Source: JACCZR01 sp035296565 (GTDB taxonomy: Bacteria > Actinomycetota > Thermoleophilia > Solirubrobacterales > Thermoleophilaceae). Taken from it: a DNA stretch of 64,000 nucleotides. Location of the stretch: assembly GCA_035296565.1 (NCBI GenBank), contig DATHAQ010000028.1, positions 62,001-126,000 of the forward strand, in the 5' to 3' direction. The translations under genes were made by a program, and so were the position numbers. Positions 24,188 through 32,567 of this stretch are shown one piece after another (the first letter of the stretch is position 1; every line of letters begins with the position of its first letter). Below the pieces are notes generated by a model, which saw nothing but the letters and a program-made list of their open reading frames with translations, had not been told where the DNA came from and did no database searches.

Positions 24188-27100
24188 GTGCCCCCGGCGT
24201 CCGACGGCCTGAACCGCGCGCAGCGGGCGGCCGTCACCCATCCGGGCGGGCCGCTCGTGATCGTCGCGGGCGCGGGCACGGGCAAGACCAGGACCCTCAC
24301 GCGCCGCTTCGCCTGGCTCGTCGAGCAGGGCACGCCCGCCGACGAGGTGCTCGCCCTCACGTTCTCCAGCGCCGCCGCCGCCGAGATGCGCGAGCGCCTC
24401 GAGGCGCTGATCGAGGTGCCCTACGAGGAGCTGCACGTGGGCACCTTCCACTCCTTCTGCTCGCAGCTGCTGGCCGACGAGGCGCTCGAGGCCGGCCTGG
24501 ACCCCTTCTTCACGGCGGTGACGCCCGCCGACCGCCTGGCGCTGCTGCTCGACCGCCAGGCCGAGCTCACCCTGCGCAGGCATGAGATCCGCGGCAACCC
24601 GGCGCCGTTGCTGGCGAGCTTCGTCTCGCGCATCGACCGGCTGAAGGACGAGATGGTCGGCTGCGACGCCTTCCGCGCCTACGCGGAGGAGCTGGTCGAA
24701 CGCTGCGCGGGCGCCGACGACGCCGCGCGCGCCCACGCGGGCCGCGAGCTGGAGTTCGCCGGGGTCTACACCGGCCACGACCAGCTGCTGGCCGAGCAGG
24801 GCGCGCTGGACTTCGGCGAGCTGATCTGCCGCGCCTACGCGCTGCTGCACGAGCACCCGCACGTGCGCCGCCGCGCGGGCGAGCGCTTCAGGCACGTGCT
24901 GGTGGACGAGTACCAGGACACGAACTTCGCCCAGGGGATGCTGCTGGGGCTGCTCGCCGAGGAGCACCGCAACATCACGGTGGTCGGCGACGACGACCAG
25001 GCGATCTACCGCTTCCGCGGCGCCTCGCGCAAGAACCTCGAGGCCTTCCGCGAGGAGTTTTCGGAGGCGAAGACGGTGAAGCTGGAACGCAACTACCGCT
25101 CGGGGCAGCGCATCCTCGACGCCGCGCGGGCGGTGGTCGAGCCGACCGAGCGCCTCGACAAGAAGCTCAAGGGAAAGGGCGGCGGCGACGTGCGCTTCTG
25201 GCGCTGCCAGTCCGAGCGCGCGCAGGCCCAGGCGGTTGCGGCCGAGGCCGAGCGGCTGGTGACCGGCGAGGGCGTGGCCCCCGACCAGGTGGCGGTGCTG
25301 GTGCGCTCGGTGCGCCACGAGGGCGCCACGGTGGGCGCCGCGCTCGAGGAGCGCGCGCTGCCCTTCCGGCTCAGCGGCTCGGCGGCCTACTTCCAGCGCG
25401 CGGAGGTGCGCGACGTGCTGGCCTGGCTGCGCCTGCTGGCCGACCCGACGGACTCCGGCGCGGTCGTGCGCGCCCTCTCGCGGCCGCCGATCGAGCTCCG
25501 CTCCGTGGACGTCGCCCGGCTCACCCAGCTCGCCCGCCGGCGCAAGCTCGACATGCCCAGCGCGGTTGCCGCCGGGCTGGAGGGGCCGCAGCTCTCGCCC
25601 GAGGGACGCGAACGCGCGACCTCCTTCCTCCGGCTCTACCGCTCGGCGTCCAGCGCCTTCGAGGACCGCCGCCCCGACGCCTTCGTGATGCGGCTGATCG
25701 AGCGCATCGGCCTGCGCCGCCAGCAGGTCTTCGCGCGGCGGGCCGACACCGCGGAGCGCCTGCGCAACATCGCCAAGCTGCCCGAGCTGGCCACGGCCTA
25801 CATGCGCCGGGAGCCCGGCTCCACGCCGCGCGAGTTCACCCGCTACCTCGACGCGGTGGCCGAGTCCGGCCTGCGCGAGGAGGAGGCGCCGGACCCCACC
25901 GCGGAGCCCGCCGTGCGGGTGATGACGATGCACGCCGCAAAGGGACTGGAGTTCGACCACGTGTTCGTGCTCGGGCTGAGCGCGGGACGGGTGCCCGGAC
26001 CCTGGCGCAAGCGCTCCGACGGCGTGCCCGACGAGCTGGTGCCGGAGACGGTCCGCTCCGGCGAGGACCGCAAGGCCCACGAGGACGAGATGCGCCGGCT
26101 GCTGCACGTAGCCATGACGCGCGCGCGGGCGACGCTGGTCCTCTCCTACGCCGAGCGCGGCGACGGCACGGTGCGCTCCTCTCCGTTCGTCGACGCGGCC
26201 CGCGCGGCGCTCGAAGCCGAGGAGGAGGTGATGAACGAGGAGCTGTTCGGCCCCGCCGAGGGCCTGCACTCGACCTTCCGCCTCATGCGCGACGAGCTGC
26301 TCGACACGGTGGCCGAGGTGGGCGGGCGGCTGGCCGAGCTGCGGCTGGACACCTACATGGACGTGGCCGGCGGGGTGGCGCGCTACCTGGAGCTGCTCAA
26401 GGTGGCGGCGCTCATCTCCCGCGCACGCGAGGGGCAGGACTTGGCCGACGCGCTTCCCGAGATCAACGAGGTGCTCGCCCAGGGGGCCACCCCCGAAACC
26501 CGCGAGCTGCTGGCCACGTCGGCACTCGACGACTGGCTCCGCGACGCCGCCCGCGAGGCCGAGCGGCGGCCGGTGGCCGCCCCGGAGGGGTCGGAGCCCT
26601 CGCTGGACCCGTTCATCCCGCGCCGCGGCGAGGGCCTGATGCTGTCGGCCTCGGACATCGACACCTACCGGCTCTGCCCGCTCAAGTACAAGTTCGCGCG
26701 GGTCTTCCGGATCCCGCAGGAGCCCACGATCCACCAGCGCTTCGGCATCGCCATCCACCAGGTGCTGGAGCGCTGGCACCAGGCCGGCGGCGACCTGATG
26801 GAGCTGTTCGAAGCTGCCTGGCGGCGCAACGGCTTCGGCGACTCCGACGACGAGCGCCAGTTCCGCGAGCGCGCGGTCGCGGCGCTGGAGCGCTACGAGC
26901 AGACCGAACGGGCCAGCAACGCCGAGCCGGTGTGGTTCGAGCGCTCTTTCTCGTTCCGCATGGGGCCGCACCTGCTTCGCGGCCGCGTGGACCGCGTCGA
27001 CCGCCATCCCGACGGCAGCTACGAGCTCATCGACTACAAGACCGGCAAGGCCAAGAGCGAGGCCGACCTGCGTGAGGACGTGCAGCTCTCGCTCTACCAG

Positions 27101-27331
27101 ATGGGCGCGCGCGAGTCGTGGCGGCTGGAGACCTCCGCGCAGTCCTACATGTACGTGCTCACCGGCGAGAAGGTGCCGGTCGAGCACTCCGAGGAGGAGC
27201 TCTCACGCGTGCGCGACACCGTGGGAGAGATCGCGGAGGGCATCCAGGCCCAGGACTTCGAGCCCAGGCCCTCGCGCGAGATCTGCTCCTTCTGCGACTA
27301 CCGGATCATCTGCCCGGCCGCCGAGCGCTAG
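24188..27331 (+). CDS. UvrD/Rep-family helicase with C-terminal AddB-like Fe-S nuclease domain
   Basis: A 1047-residue protein. Motif I (Walker A) is VAGAGTGKTRTLTRRFAWL near residue 30; motif II DEYQDTN, motif III VVGDDDQAIYRFRGA, motif IV ERNYRS, motif V MTMHAAKGLEFDHVF and motif VI VAMTRAR are all present. The last 240 residues form a PD-(D/E)xK nuclease (LIDYKTGKAK) with the cysteines of an AddB-type Fe-S cluster (CPLKYKF and CSFCDYRIIC). Such helicase-nucleases process double-strand breaks, in line with the NHEJ operon nearby. It starts at GTG 24188. Its stop overlaps that of the convergent DUF4234 gene. Confidence 0.93.
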   Translation: MPPASDGLNRAQRAAVTHPGGPLVIVAGAGTGKTRTLTRRFAWLVEQGTPADEVLALTFSSAAAAEMRERLEALIEVPYEELHVGTFHSFCSQLLADEALEAGLDPFFTAVTPADRLALLLDRQAELTLRRHEIRGNPAPLLASFVSRIDRLKDEMVGCDAFRAYAEELVERCAGADDAARAHAGRELEFAGVYTGHDQLLAEQGALDFGELICRAYALLHEHPHVRRRAGERFRHVLVDEYQDTNFAQGMLLGLLAEEHRNITVVGDDDQAIYRFRGASRKNLEAFREEFSEAKTVKLERNYRSGQRILDAARAVVEPTERLDKKLKGKGGGDVRFWRCQSERAQAQAVAAEAERLVTGEGVAPDQVAVLVRSVRHEGATVGAALEERALPFRLSGSAAYFQRAEVRDVLAWLRLLADPTDSGAVVRALSRPPIELRSVDVARLTQLARRRKLDMPSAVAAGLEGPQLSPEGRERATSFLRLYRSASSAFEDRRPDAFVMRLIERIGLRRQQVFARRADTAERLRNIAKLPELATAYMRREPGSTPREFTRYLDAVAESGLREEEAPDPTAEPAVRVMTMHAAKGLEFDHVFVLGLSAGRVPGPWRKRSDGVPDELVPETVRSGEDRKAHEDEMRRLLHVAMTRARATLVLSYAERGDGTVRSSPFVDAARAALEAEEEVMNEELFGPAEGLHSTFRLMRDELLDTVAEVGGRLAELRLDTYMDVAGGVARYLELLKVAALISRAREGQDLADALPEINEVLAQGATPETRELLATSALDDWLRDAAREAERRPVAAPEGSEPSLDPFIPRRGEGLMLSASDIDTYRLCPLKYKFARVFRIPQEPTIHQRFGIAIHQVLERWHQAGGDLMELFEAAWRRNGFGDSDDERQFRERAVAALERYEQTERASNAEPVWFERSFSFRMGPHLLRGRVDRVDRHPDGSYELIDYKTGKAKSEADLREDVQLSLYQMGARESWRLETSAQSYMYVLTGEKVPVEHSEEELSRVRDTVGEIAEGIQAQDFEPRPSREICSFCDYRIICPAAER

Positions 27332-27822
27332 CCGGCCTCCGGGGTCTTGGCGGGCTCGGCCGCGGGCTGCTGAGCCTGCGGCGCCTGCTGAGGCGACCCC
27401 AGGACCGCCGGGCCCCCGGCCTGCGCCTCCAGCGAGTGGTTCAGGCTCGTCTGGGTCAGGTACATCGCCACCGGACCCAGGAAGATCCAGAGCACGAACA
27501 TGAGCCCGGGCTCCAGCCCCTGGTGGGGGCTCCCGGTGACCCGATCGGCCGCGGCGACGCGCTTCGTGTAGTTGAAGTACGAGACGAACGGAGGCACCAG
27601 GATCAGCGCTCCGAGCGTGATCGCGAGCACCGAGTTGACGGGGTTGTCGCCCAGCTCGTCGGTGTTGTGGGCCGAGCCGATCTCGGCCAGCTCCTTGTTC
27701 GTCTTGTAGTACCAGACCACCGCGTAGATCCCGAGCGTGATGAGCGAGAGCCCGATCACCCCCAGCGGGTGGCGAATCTTGCCGGGATAGGACGACCCCC
27801 GGATCTGCACCTCGTCTGCCAT
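27328..27822 (-). CDS. DUF4234 domain membrane protein
   Basis: A 164-residue protein with the DUF4234 opening HPLGVIGLSLITLGIYAVVW followed by YYKTNKEL, two further hydrophobic segments, and a Gln/Pro/Ala-rich C-terminal tail. The function of the family is unknown. ATG 27822 follows a clear AGGAGGGG ribosome binding site. The last bases overlap the end of the convergent helicase gene. Confidence 0.82.
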   Translation of the reverse strand: MADEVQIRGSSYPGKIRHPLGVIGLSLITLGIYAVVWYYKTNKELAEIGSAHNTDELGDNPVNSVLAITLGALILVPPFVSYFNYTKRVAAADRVTGSPHQGLEPGLMFVLWIFLGPVAMYLTQTSLNHSLEAQAGGPAVLGSPQQAPQAQQPAAEPAKTPEAG

Positions 27823-27930
27823 TGCGAGTCCCCTCCTGTAGCTGTGATCCGACGCTAACCGCAATGCCGCTCGCGCGCTAGGGGTCGGGGGAAGAACGCT
27901 GCCCGCGCCGGCCTCGTGTTCGTGGGCTAC

Positions 27931-28806
27931 CTAGTCGGACTCTGGTCCGCGCTGGCGCAGGAAGCGCTGGAAGTCCCGGGCGATGGTGTCGGCCGAGGGG
28001 ATCTTCTCCTCGTTGTCCTCCTCGAGCTCCGCCTCGTCGGCGGCCGACTCCAGGCGCTCGACGAAGGCCTTGACCTCGGGGTCGCTGGCCACGGCGGCGC
28101 TCACCTGGCGCTCGTAGTCCTCGGCGGCGGTCTCCAGCTCGCCCGCCTCCACGGCCACGCCGGCGGCGCCCTCGAAGGCCCGGACCAGCGCGAGCGCCAC
28201 CTTGGGGTTGGGCGCGGCGGCGACGTAGTGGGGCACCGACGCCCACAGGCTGACGGAGGGCAGCCCGGCGTCGGAGCAGGCGCGATGCAGGACGCCCACG
28301 ATGCCGGTGGGACCCTCGTAGCTCGTCGGCTCGAAGCCCAGCTCGGTGACCAGGTGCTGGTCGGACGCGAGCCCGGTGAGCGACACGGGGCGGCTGTGGG
28401 GCACGTCGGCGAGCAGGGCGCCGAGCGTGATCACCCTTCGCGCGCCGGTCTGACGGGCAACCTCGATGACGGCGTCGCAGAAGCGCCGCCAGCGCAGCGA
28501 GGGCTCAACGCCGCGCAGCATGACCAAGTCGCCATCGGCCCCGGGAACCCTCGCGGCGGAAAAAGAGTTCGAGGGCCACTCGACCTTGCGCACTGAGTTG
28601 TCGTCCAGCTCTACGGTGGGGCGCACGGCGGTGAAATCGAAGAACTCCTCGGGGTCCACGCTCGCCACCTCGAAGGACTCGAAGTGGTCGTGCATGAAGG
28701 AGACGGCGGCGGTGGCTGCGTCCCCGGCGTCGTTCCACCCCTTGAAGGCACACACGAGGACCGGAGCCCTCAGGTCGGGGCGCTCTGACCAGCGAAGGTC
28801 GGGCAT
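27931..28806 (-). CDS. PAC2 family protein (proteasome assembly chaperone-like)
   Basis: A 291-residue protein with PAC2 features: LVCAFKGWNDAGDAATAAV near the N-terminus, RVITLGALLADVPHSRPV and GIVGVLHRACSDAGLPSVSLWASVPHYV. The acidic C-terminal helix ends in FQRFLRQRGPESD. Actinobacterial PAC2 proteins are widely conserved and may act with the proteasome (family knowledge; no proteasome gene is seen here). ATG 28806 is chosen; an in-frame upstream ATG at 28827 is possible. Confidence 0.87.
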   Translation of the reverse strand: MPDLRWSERPDLRAPVLVCAFKGWNDAGDAATAAVSFMHDHFESFEVASVDPEEFFDFTAVRPTVELDDNSVRKVEWPSNSFSAARVPGADGDLVMLRGVEPSLRWRRFCDAVIEVARQTGARRVITLGALLADVPHSRPVSLTGLASDQHLVTELGFEPTSYEGPTGIVGVLHRACSDAGLPSVSLWASVPHYVAAAPNPKVALALVRAFEGAAGVAVEAGELETAAEDYERQVSAAVASDPEVKAFVERLESAADEAELEEDNEEKIPSADTIARDFQRFLRQRGPESD

Positions 28807-28904
28807 GCCCTCCCACCGTACCCACATGCGGCGGAGCGCAGCCGATCAATGTTCGGGAGCACTGCATGCGCGCCATCGTCCGAGGCCCGACCCAACATTG
28901 TCGT

Positions 28905-29789
28905 GTGCCCGCCACCGCCGAGCACCGACCGACGCTCGCCGAGCTGCGCCCCGGAGCCGAGCTGCGCGGGGTCTTCGCCTGCACACGCAAGGACCGCCTG
29001 ACCGCCCGCACCGGCTCTCCCTACCTCGCGCTCGAGCTGCGCGACCGCACGGGCTCGGTCCCGGGGCGCGCCTTCCGCGAAGCGGACTTCCTGGCCGCCC
29101 AGTTCGAGCAGGGCGACCTGGTGGAGGTGGAGGGTCGGGCCGAGCGCTTTCGCGACCAGCTCGTGGTGGACCTGCGCTCGGTCAAGCGGGCCGACCCCGG
29201 TGGCGTCGACCCCGCCGACTTCCTGCCCGTCGCCTATCGCGACCTGGACGAGCTCGACGGCTTCCTCGAACACCTCGGCCGCGAGGTCTACGATCGCCGG
29301 CTGCGTGGCGTGCTCGACGCCTTCCTCGAGGACGAGGGCTTCCGTGCCGATCTGCGCCGCGTGCCCTGCACCCGCAACGGCCACCACGCCTACCTGGGCG
29401 GCCTGCTCGAGCACACCGTGGCGGTCGCCACCCTGGCGCTGGAGACCAGCGTGCTGCACCCCCGGCTGGACTCGGACCTGCTGATCTGCGCCGCCCTGCT
29501 GCACGACATCGGCAAGACCCGGGAGTTCACCCTCGGCGCCGAGATCGCCCTGAGCCAGGAGGGCGCCCTGATGGGACATCTGGCACTGGGCCAGCAGATG
29601 CTGCTGGAGCGCGGATCAGGCGTCCCGCGCGAGCGCCTGCTGGCGCTCGTGCACTGCGTGCTCGGCCATCACGGGCCCGACAACCTGCCTGGGCGGCGCT
29701 TCCGCTCGCCCGAGGCGATGGCGCTGGCCCGGCTGAACTCGCTCGACGCCCAGGTCAAGGGCGCGCTCGAGCACGGCCTTCCGGGGTGA
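28905..29789 (+). CDS. OB-fold/HD-domain phosphohydrolase (YhaM-like 3'-5' exoribonuclease)
   Basis: A 294-residue protein with an N-terminal OB-fold (LRGVFACTRKDRLTARTGSP, GDLVEVEGRAERFRDQL) and a C-terminal HD domain (GHHAYLGGLLEHTVAVATLA, ALLHDIGKTREF, VLGHHGPDNLPG). This is the architecture of YhaM-type 3'-5' exoribonucleases. GTG 28905 is preferred; a start at ATG 28866 would add 13 residues. Its stop overlaps the GNAT start as GTGA. Confidence 0.87.
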   Translation: MPATAEHRPTLAELRPGAELRGVFACTRKDRLTARTGSPYLALELRDRTGSVPGRAFREADFLAAQFEQGDLVEVEGRAERFRDQLVVDLRSVKRADPGGVDPADFLPVAYRDLDELDGFLEHLGREVYDRRLRGVLDAFLEDEGFRADLRRVPCTRNGHHAYLGGLLEHTVAVATLALETSVLHPRLDSDLLICAALLHDIGKTREFTLGAEIALSQEGALMGHLALGQQMLLERGSGVPRERLLALVHCVLGHHGPDNLPGRRFRSPEAMALARLNSLDAQVKGALEHGLPG

Positions 29790-30226
29790 GGGTCAGGCCG
29801 GCCGGCGCGGGCGACTTCGAGGTGGTCACCGCCCTGCTCGAGGAGCTGGGCCGGGCGCGCGTGACCGACGAGACCCGGGAGGCGGCTCGTGCGCTATACG
29901 AGCGCCACCTGGGCGACGACCGGGCGACCCATCTCGTGGCCGAGGACGAGGCCGGCGTGATCGCCTTCTGCTCGCTGCACCTCCGGGACCGCCTCAATTA
30001 CCCCACGCCCGACGCCTGGATCCCCGACCTGATCGTCACCGAGTCGGCTCGGCGGCGTGGCGCGGCGCGGGCCCTGCTGGAGGAGGCCGAGCGCATCGCC
30101 CGCGAGCGCGGCTGCTGGCAGCTGACGCTGGAGTCCGGCCACGCTCGCCGGCTGGCGCACCGGCTGTACGCCCGCCACGGGATGACCGACGCCGGCAAGT
30201 ACTTCACGAAGCTGCTGAGCTCGTAG
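29786..30226 (+). CDS. GNAT-family N-acetyltransferase
   Basis: A 146-residue GNAT protein: VRPAGAGDFEVVTALLEELG at the start, the CoA-binding loop VTESARRRGAARALLEEAE (R/Q-x-x-G-x-G/A) and LYARHGMTDAGKYFTK at the end. The acceptor is unknown. GTG 29786 overlaps the HD-protein stop by four bases. It ends at the first base of a tandem palindromic repeat and faces a second, convergent GNAT gene. Confidence 0.85.
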   Translation: MRVRPAGAGDFEVVTALLEELGRARVTDETREAARALYERHLGDDRATHLVAEDEAGVIAFCSLHLRDRLNYPTPDAWIPDLIVTESARRRGAARALLEEAERIARERGCWQLTLESGHARRLAHRLYARHGMTDAGKYFTKLLSS

Positions 30227-30326
30227 AGCGAGCGGTGCTCGCCCGGCCGGCCCCCGGCCTGCGCTCCTCCGAACCGGGTAAAGCGAGCGGTGCTCGGCCG
30301 GCCGGTGCCCGGCCTGCGCTCCTCCG
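30226..30326. repeat. Two tandem copies of a 45-bp palindromic repeat (locus 1)
   Basis: Copy 1 occupies 30226-30271 and copy 2 30282-30326, separated by AACCGGGTAA. Each reads GAGCGAGCGGTGCTCG, a CCGGCC-rich middle, then CTGCGCTCCTCCG. The outer GAGCG..CGCTC arms can pair. The same unit is found twice at 59874-59973. It fills the whole gap between two convergent GNAT genes. Confidence 0.85.
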
Positions 30327-30782
30327 CTACCAGTTGAGCTCGTAGAAGAGCATCGACGGCCCGTCGGGGGCGCCCTCGCGGTTGGTGAAGCCCAGGCTCT
30401 CGTACAGGCTTCGCGCCGCCCTGTCGTCCACGCTGGTGTTGAGGTCCATGCCGTCGGCACCGCGCTCCTTCGCCAGCGCGATCGCACGCTCCATGAGGGC
30501 CCGGCCCAGGCCCTTGCCGCGCATGGGCGGCGTCACGTAGAGCTCGGCCAGGTAGGACTCGCGGCCCGGCGTCCAGATCGACCGGCGGTAGCGGAGCACG
30601 ACCACGCCGTCGGGACCATCGCCGGCAAGGAGCACGTCGGTGTCCTCCTCGAGGAGCAGCGCGAAGCGCTCGGCCAGCGCCGGTGCGCCGGGAGTCGGGT
30701 CGTCGTACTCGCGGTTGAAGGCGTCGAGCAGGCGTCCGATGTCCTCGACGTCGCCCGCGCCGGCGGACCGGACGGGGGTCAC
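30327..30782 (-). CDS. GNAT-family N-acetyltransferase
   Basis: A 151-residue GNAT protein with VRSAGAGDVEDIGRLLDAFN at the start, the CoA loop VTPPMRGKGLGRALMERAI, and NTSVDDRAARSLYESLGFTN. The GTG start at 30782 lies five bases after the stop of the ZIP transporter gene on the same strand, so the two are probably co-transcribed. The acceptor is unknown. It differs clearly in sequence from the neighbouring GNAT at 29786, so this is not a recent duplication. Confidence 0.85.
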   Translation of the reverse strand: MTPVRSAGAGDVEDIGRLLDAFNREYDDPTPGAPALAERFALLLEEDTDVLLAGDGPDGVVVLRYRRSIWTPGRESYLAELYVTPPMRGKGLGRALMERAIALAKERGADGMDLNTSVDDRAARSLYESLGFTNREGAPDGPSMLFYELNW

Positions 30783-30787
30783 TCCGT

Positions 30788-31648
30788 TCAGCCGCCTCCG
30801 AAAGCGACGACCATGTCGGTGAGCAAGCCGAGCGCGAAGCCCGCCGCCACCATCCACAGACCCAGCTGCTTGTGGCCTAGGCGGCGGACGCCCGTCCAGA
30901 CCTCGCCGATCACGTAGAGCACGGCTCCGCCCGCCAATCCGTAGAAGAGCAGCTCCAGCGGCTCGGACTCGACGGAGTAGCCGACGACCGTCCCCAAGAG
31001 CACAGGTCCGCCGCCGACCAGCCCGGCCAGCCCCAGCCACGCCCACGAGGGGCGGACCTCGCCCAGGGGGCCGACGATCCCGAACCCCTCCGTGGCGTTG
31101 TGAAGGGCGAAGCCGACGATCAGGACGGTCGCGAGCCCAATCTCGCCGGCGTTGGCGGAGACGCCTATGGCCAGCCCCTCCGCGAAGTTGTGCACGCCGA
31201 TCGCGGCCGCCACGGTCATCCCGACCCGCAGGGCATGAGACCGCACCGTGTCGCCGTGCTGGGAGATCAGCTGGGCGTCCTCTACCGACAGGACGTCCAC
31301 AGAGCCCCCGGCCACCGGGGGCGGGTCGGGGTCTCCGGGGCGCATGACGCGCTCCAGGAACGCCAGGCCGCCGGTTCCGGCCGCGAACCCGCCGCCGACG
31401 AGCAGGAGGTAACCGAGGGCCTCGCCCGCCTCGCCACCGCCTTCGCCCCACTCCTCCCAGGGCTCCTCGAGAATCCCCAGCCCGTGCTCGAAGATGTCGG
31501 CGAACAGGAAGGCGAGGATCCCCACGGCGAACATGGCCAGCGCCACGCGACTGCGCCGGCTGATGTTGCCCAAACGCCCGACGGGCAGGCCGAGGTAGAT
31601 TGTGAAGCCCGCCAGGGCGCCGAGTAGAACCGTCTCCGCGAAAGTCAT
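30788..31648 (-). CDS. ZIP-family divalent metal transporter
   Basis: A 286-residue membrane protein with about eight helices. The metal-binding helices read HNFAEGLAIG and HNATEGFGI (ZIP consensus HNxPEG), and an acidic loop (EEPWEEWGEGGGEAGE) follows the second helix. It imports zinc, iron or manganese across the inner membrane (family knowledge). The ATG at 31648 is only two bases from a TTAGGG/CCCTAA dyad that may be a metal-regulator operator. Confidence 0.88.
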   Translation of the reverse strand: MTFAETVLLGALAGFTIYLGLPVGRLGNISRRSRVALAMFAVGILAFLFADIFEHGLGILEEPWEEWGEGGGEAGEALGYLLLVGGGFAAGTGGLAFLERVMRPGDPDPPPVAGGSVDVLSVEDAQLISQHGDTVRSHALRVGMTVAAAIGVHNFAEGLAIGVSANAGEIGLATVLIVGFALHNATEGFGIVGPLGEVRPSWAWLGLAGLVGGGPVLLGTVVGYSVESEPLELLFYGLAGGAVLYVIGEVWTGVRRLGHKQLGLWMVAAGFALGLLTDMVVAFGGG

Positions 31649-31650
31649 AG

Positions 31651-31664
31651 TTAGGGCACCCTAA
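31651..31664. promoter_or_regulatory. Operator-like dyad upstream of the ZIP transporter
   Basis: TTAGGG-CA-CCCTAA, an inverted repeat with 6-bp arms, immediately before the ZIP start codon and within an AT-richer gap. The TTAGG..CCTAA half-sites recall DtxR/IdeR/MntR operators, but the full 19-bp consensus is absent. On the minus strand TATTAG overlaps it as a possible -10 element, giving an almost leaderless transcript. Confidence 0.5.
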
Positions 31665-31713
31665 TACATTTGTGCGGCGTAGGCTGGCCGCTCAACGACC
31701 AGGGGAGGAGCCG

Positions 31714-32100
31714 TTGGACACCAGCCGCCTCAAGAAGATCGACCTTTTCTCCGAGCTCGACGACGAGGCGCTAACGCGCATCGCCGACATGGCGCGCGAG
31801 ACGACCGCCGACGAGGGGGAGAAGCTGGTCCAGCAGGACGCCGCCTCGGACCAGCTGATCGCGATCGAGGAGGGCACCGTGGAGGTGCGCAGCCACGACG
31901 AGAAGCTCGCGACGCTCCGGCAGGGCGACGTCGTGGGCGAGGCGGGCCTGCTCAAGCGCGGCCTGCGCAACGCCGACGTGGTGGCCACCGACAAGGTCAA
32001 GGCCATCTTCTTCACGCAGGACCAGGTGCGCGCGTTGCGGCGCGACGTGCCGGGCTTCGACGAGCGCCTCCAGAAGGCGATGGAGGACCACGGCGGCTAG
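31714..32100 (+). CDS. Stand-alone cyclic nucleotide-binding-domain protein
   Basis: A 128-residue protein consisting only of the cNMP-binding beta-roll: SRLKKIDLFSELDDEALTRI, EGTVEVRSHDEKLATLRQGD and VVGEAGLLKRGLRNADVVA. No DNA-binding domain follows, so it probably senses a ligand and acts on another protein, or is a remnant of a Crp-type regulator. The start is chosen as TTG 31714 because an AGGGGAGGAG ribosome binding site lies directly upstream; GTG 31672 would place that site inside the gene. It is divergent from the ZIP transporter. Confidence 0.78.
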   Translation: MDTSRLKKIDLFSELDDEALTRIADMARETTADEGEKLVQQDAASDQLIAIEEGTVEVRSHDEKLATLRQGDVVGEAGLLKRGLRNADVVATDKVKAIFFTQDQVRALRRDVPGFDERLQKAMEDHGG

Positions 32101-32122
32101 GCCGCCCCGGCGATTTCCCTAG

Positions 32123-32512
32123 CTAGGCCGCGAGCTTCATCTCGAGCCAGACGCGGGTGCCCTCCGAGCCGTCTACGCCCCAGCGGTCGGCCAGGCTGTC
32201 GACCAGGAACAGGCCCCAGCCGCCCGGCTCGTCGGCGCGTCCCCTCCTGGCGTCCGGGTAAAAGCCCGGCCCGTCGTCGACGATCTCCAATCGCAGGCGC
32301 TCCCGGCTCGCCTTGACCTTGACCTCGACGCAGCCGTCCGCGCCGGCCTGGCCGTGGCGGATGCTGTTCGTCACGACCTCGCTGACGACCAGGCGCAGGG
32401 AGTCCGTCAGGCCGGCGTCGTCGTAGGCCTCCTCGGCCACCGAGCACACGAACTCGCGGGCCACCCCAGGAGCCTCCGGCCCGCCCAGGCGCAGCTGTCG
32501 TACCTCTGGCAC
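32123..32512 (-). CDS. RsbW-like serine kinase / anti-sigma factor (HATPase)
   Basis: A 129-residue GHKL ATPase: N-box RLVVSEVVTNSIRHG, G1 box IVDDGPGFYPD and G2 box GWGLFLVDSLADRWGV. This is the compact form that phosphorylates a STAS antagonist or binds a sigma factor in partner-switching systems. GTG 32512 gives the conserved start (VPEVRQLRL). STAS and sigma genes lie 1.6-3 kb away on the same strand but are separated by the convergent amidohydrolase gene, so a link is an inference. Confidence 0.85.
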   Translation of the reverse strand: MPEVRQLRLGGPEAPGVAREFVCSVAEEAYDDAGLTDSLRLVVSEVVTNSIRHGQAGADGCVEVKVKASRERLRLEIVDDGPGFYPDARRGRADEPGGWGLFLVDSLADRWGVDGSEGTRVWLEMKLAA

Positions 32513-32567
32513 GTCTCTCGTGTTCCCCGGCCCGCGTCGGGCGTAACGGGCTATAGCCTGCTCGCCC

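Noticed and set aside
23096..27187. Open frame of 1363 codons on the minus strand opposite the helicase gene
   Set aside because: It is in frame with topoisomerase IB but its upstream part is only the antisense of the helicase, with His/Gly/Ala/Leu-biased composition and no domain. Only the topoisomerase part is real.
28466..29785. Long N-terminal extension of the GNAT protein at 29786
   Set aside because: It is out of frame with, and inside, the HD-domain gene; the GTGA overlap marks the true start.
30226..30326. CRISPR-like array
   Set aside because: Only two units with a 10-base spacer, palindromic repeats and no cas genes anywhere in the window.
31672..32100. Start of the cNMP-binding protein at GTG 31672
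   Set aside because: A good AGGGGAGGAG ribosome binding site lies inside that extension and points to TTG 31714.
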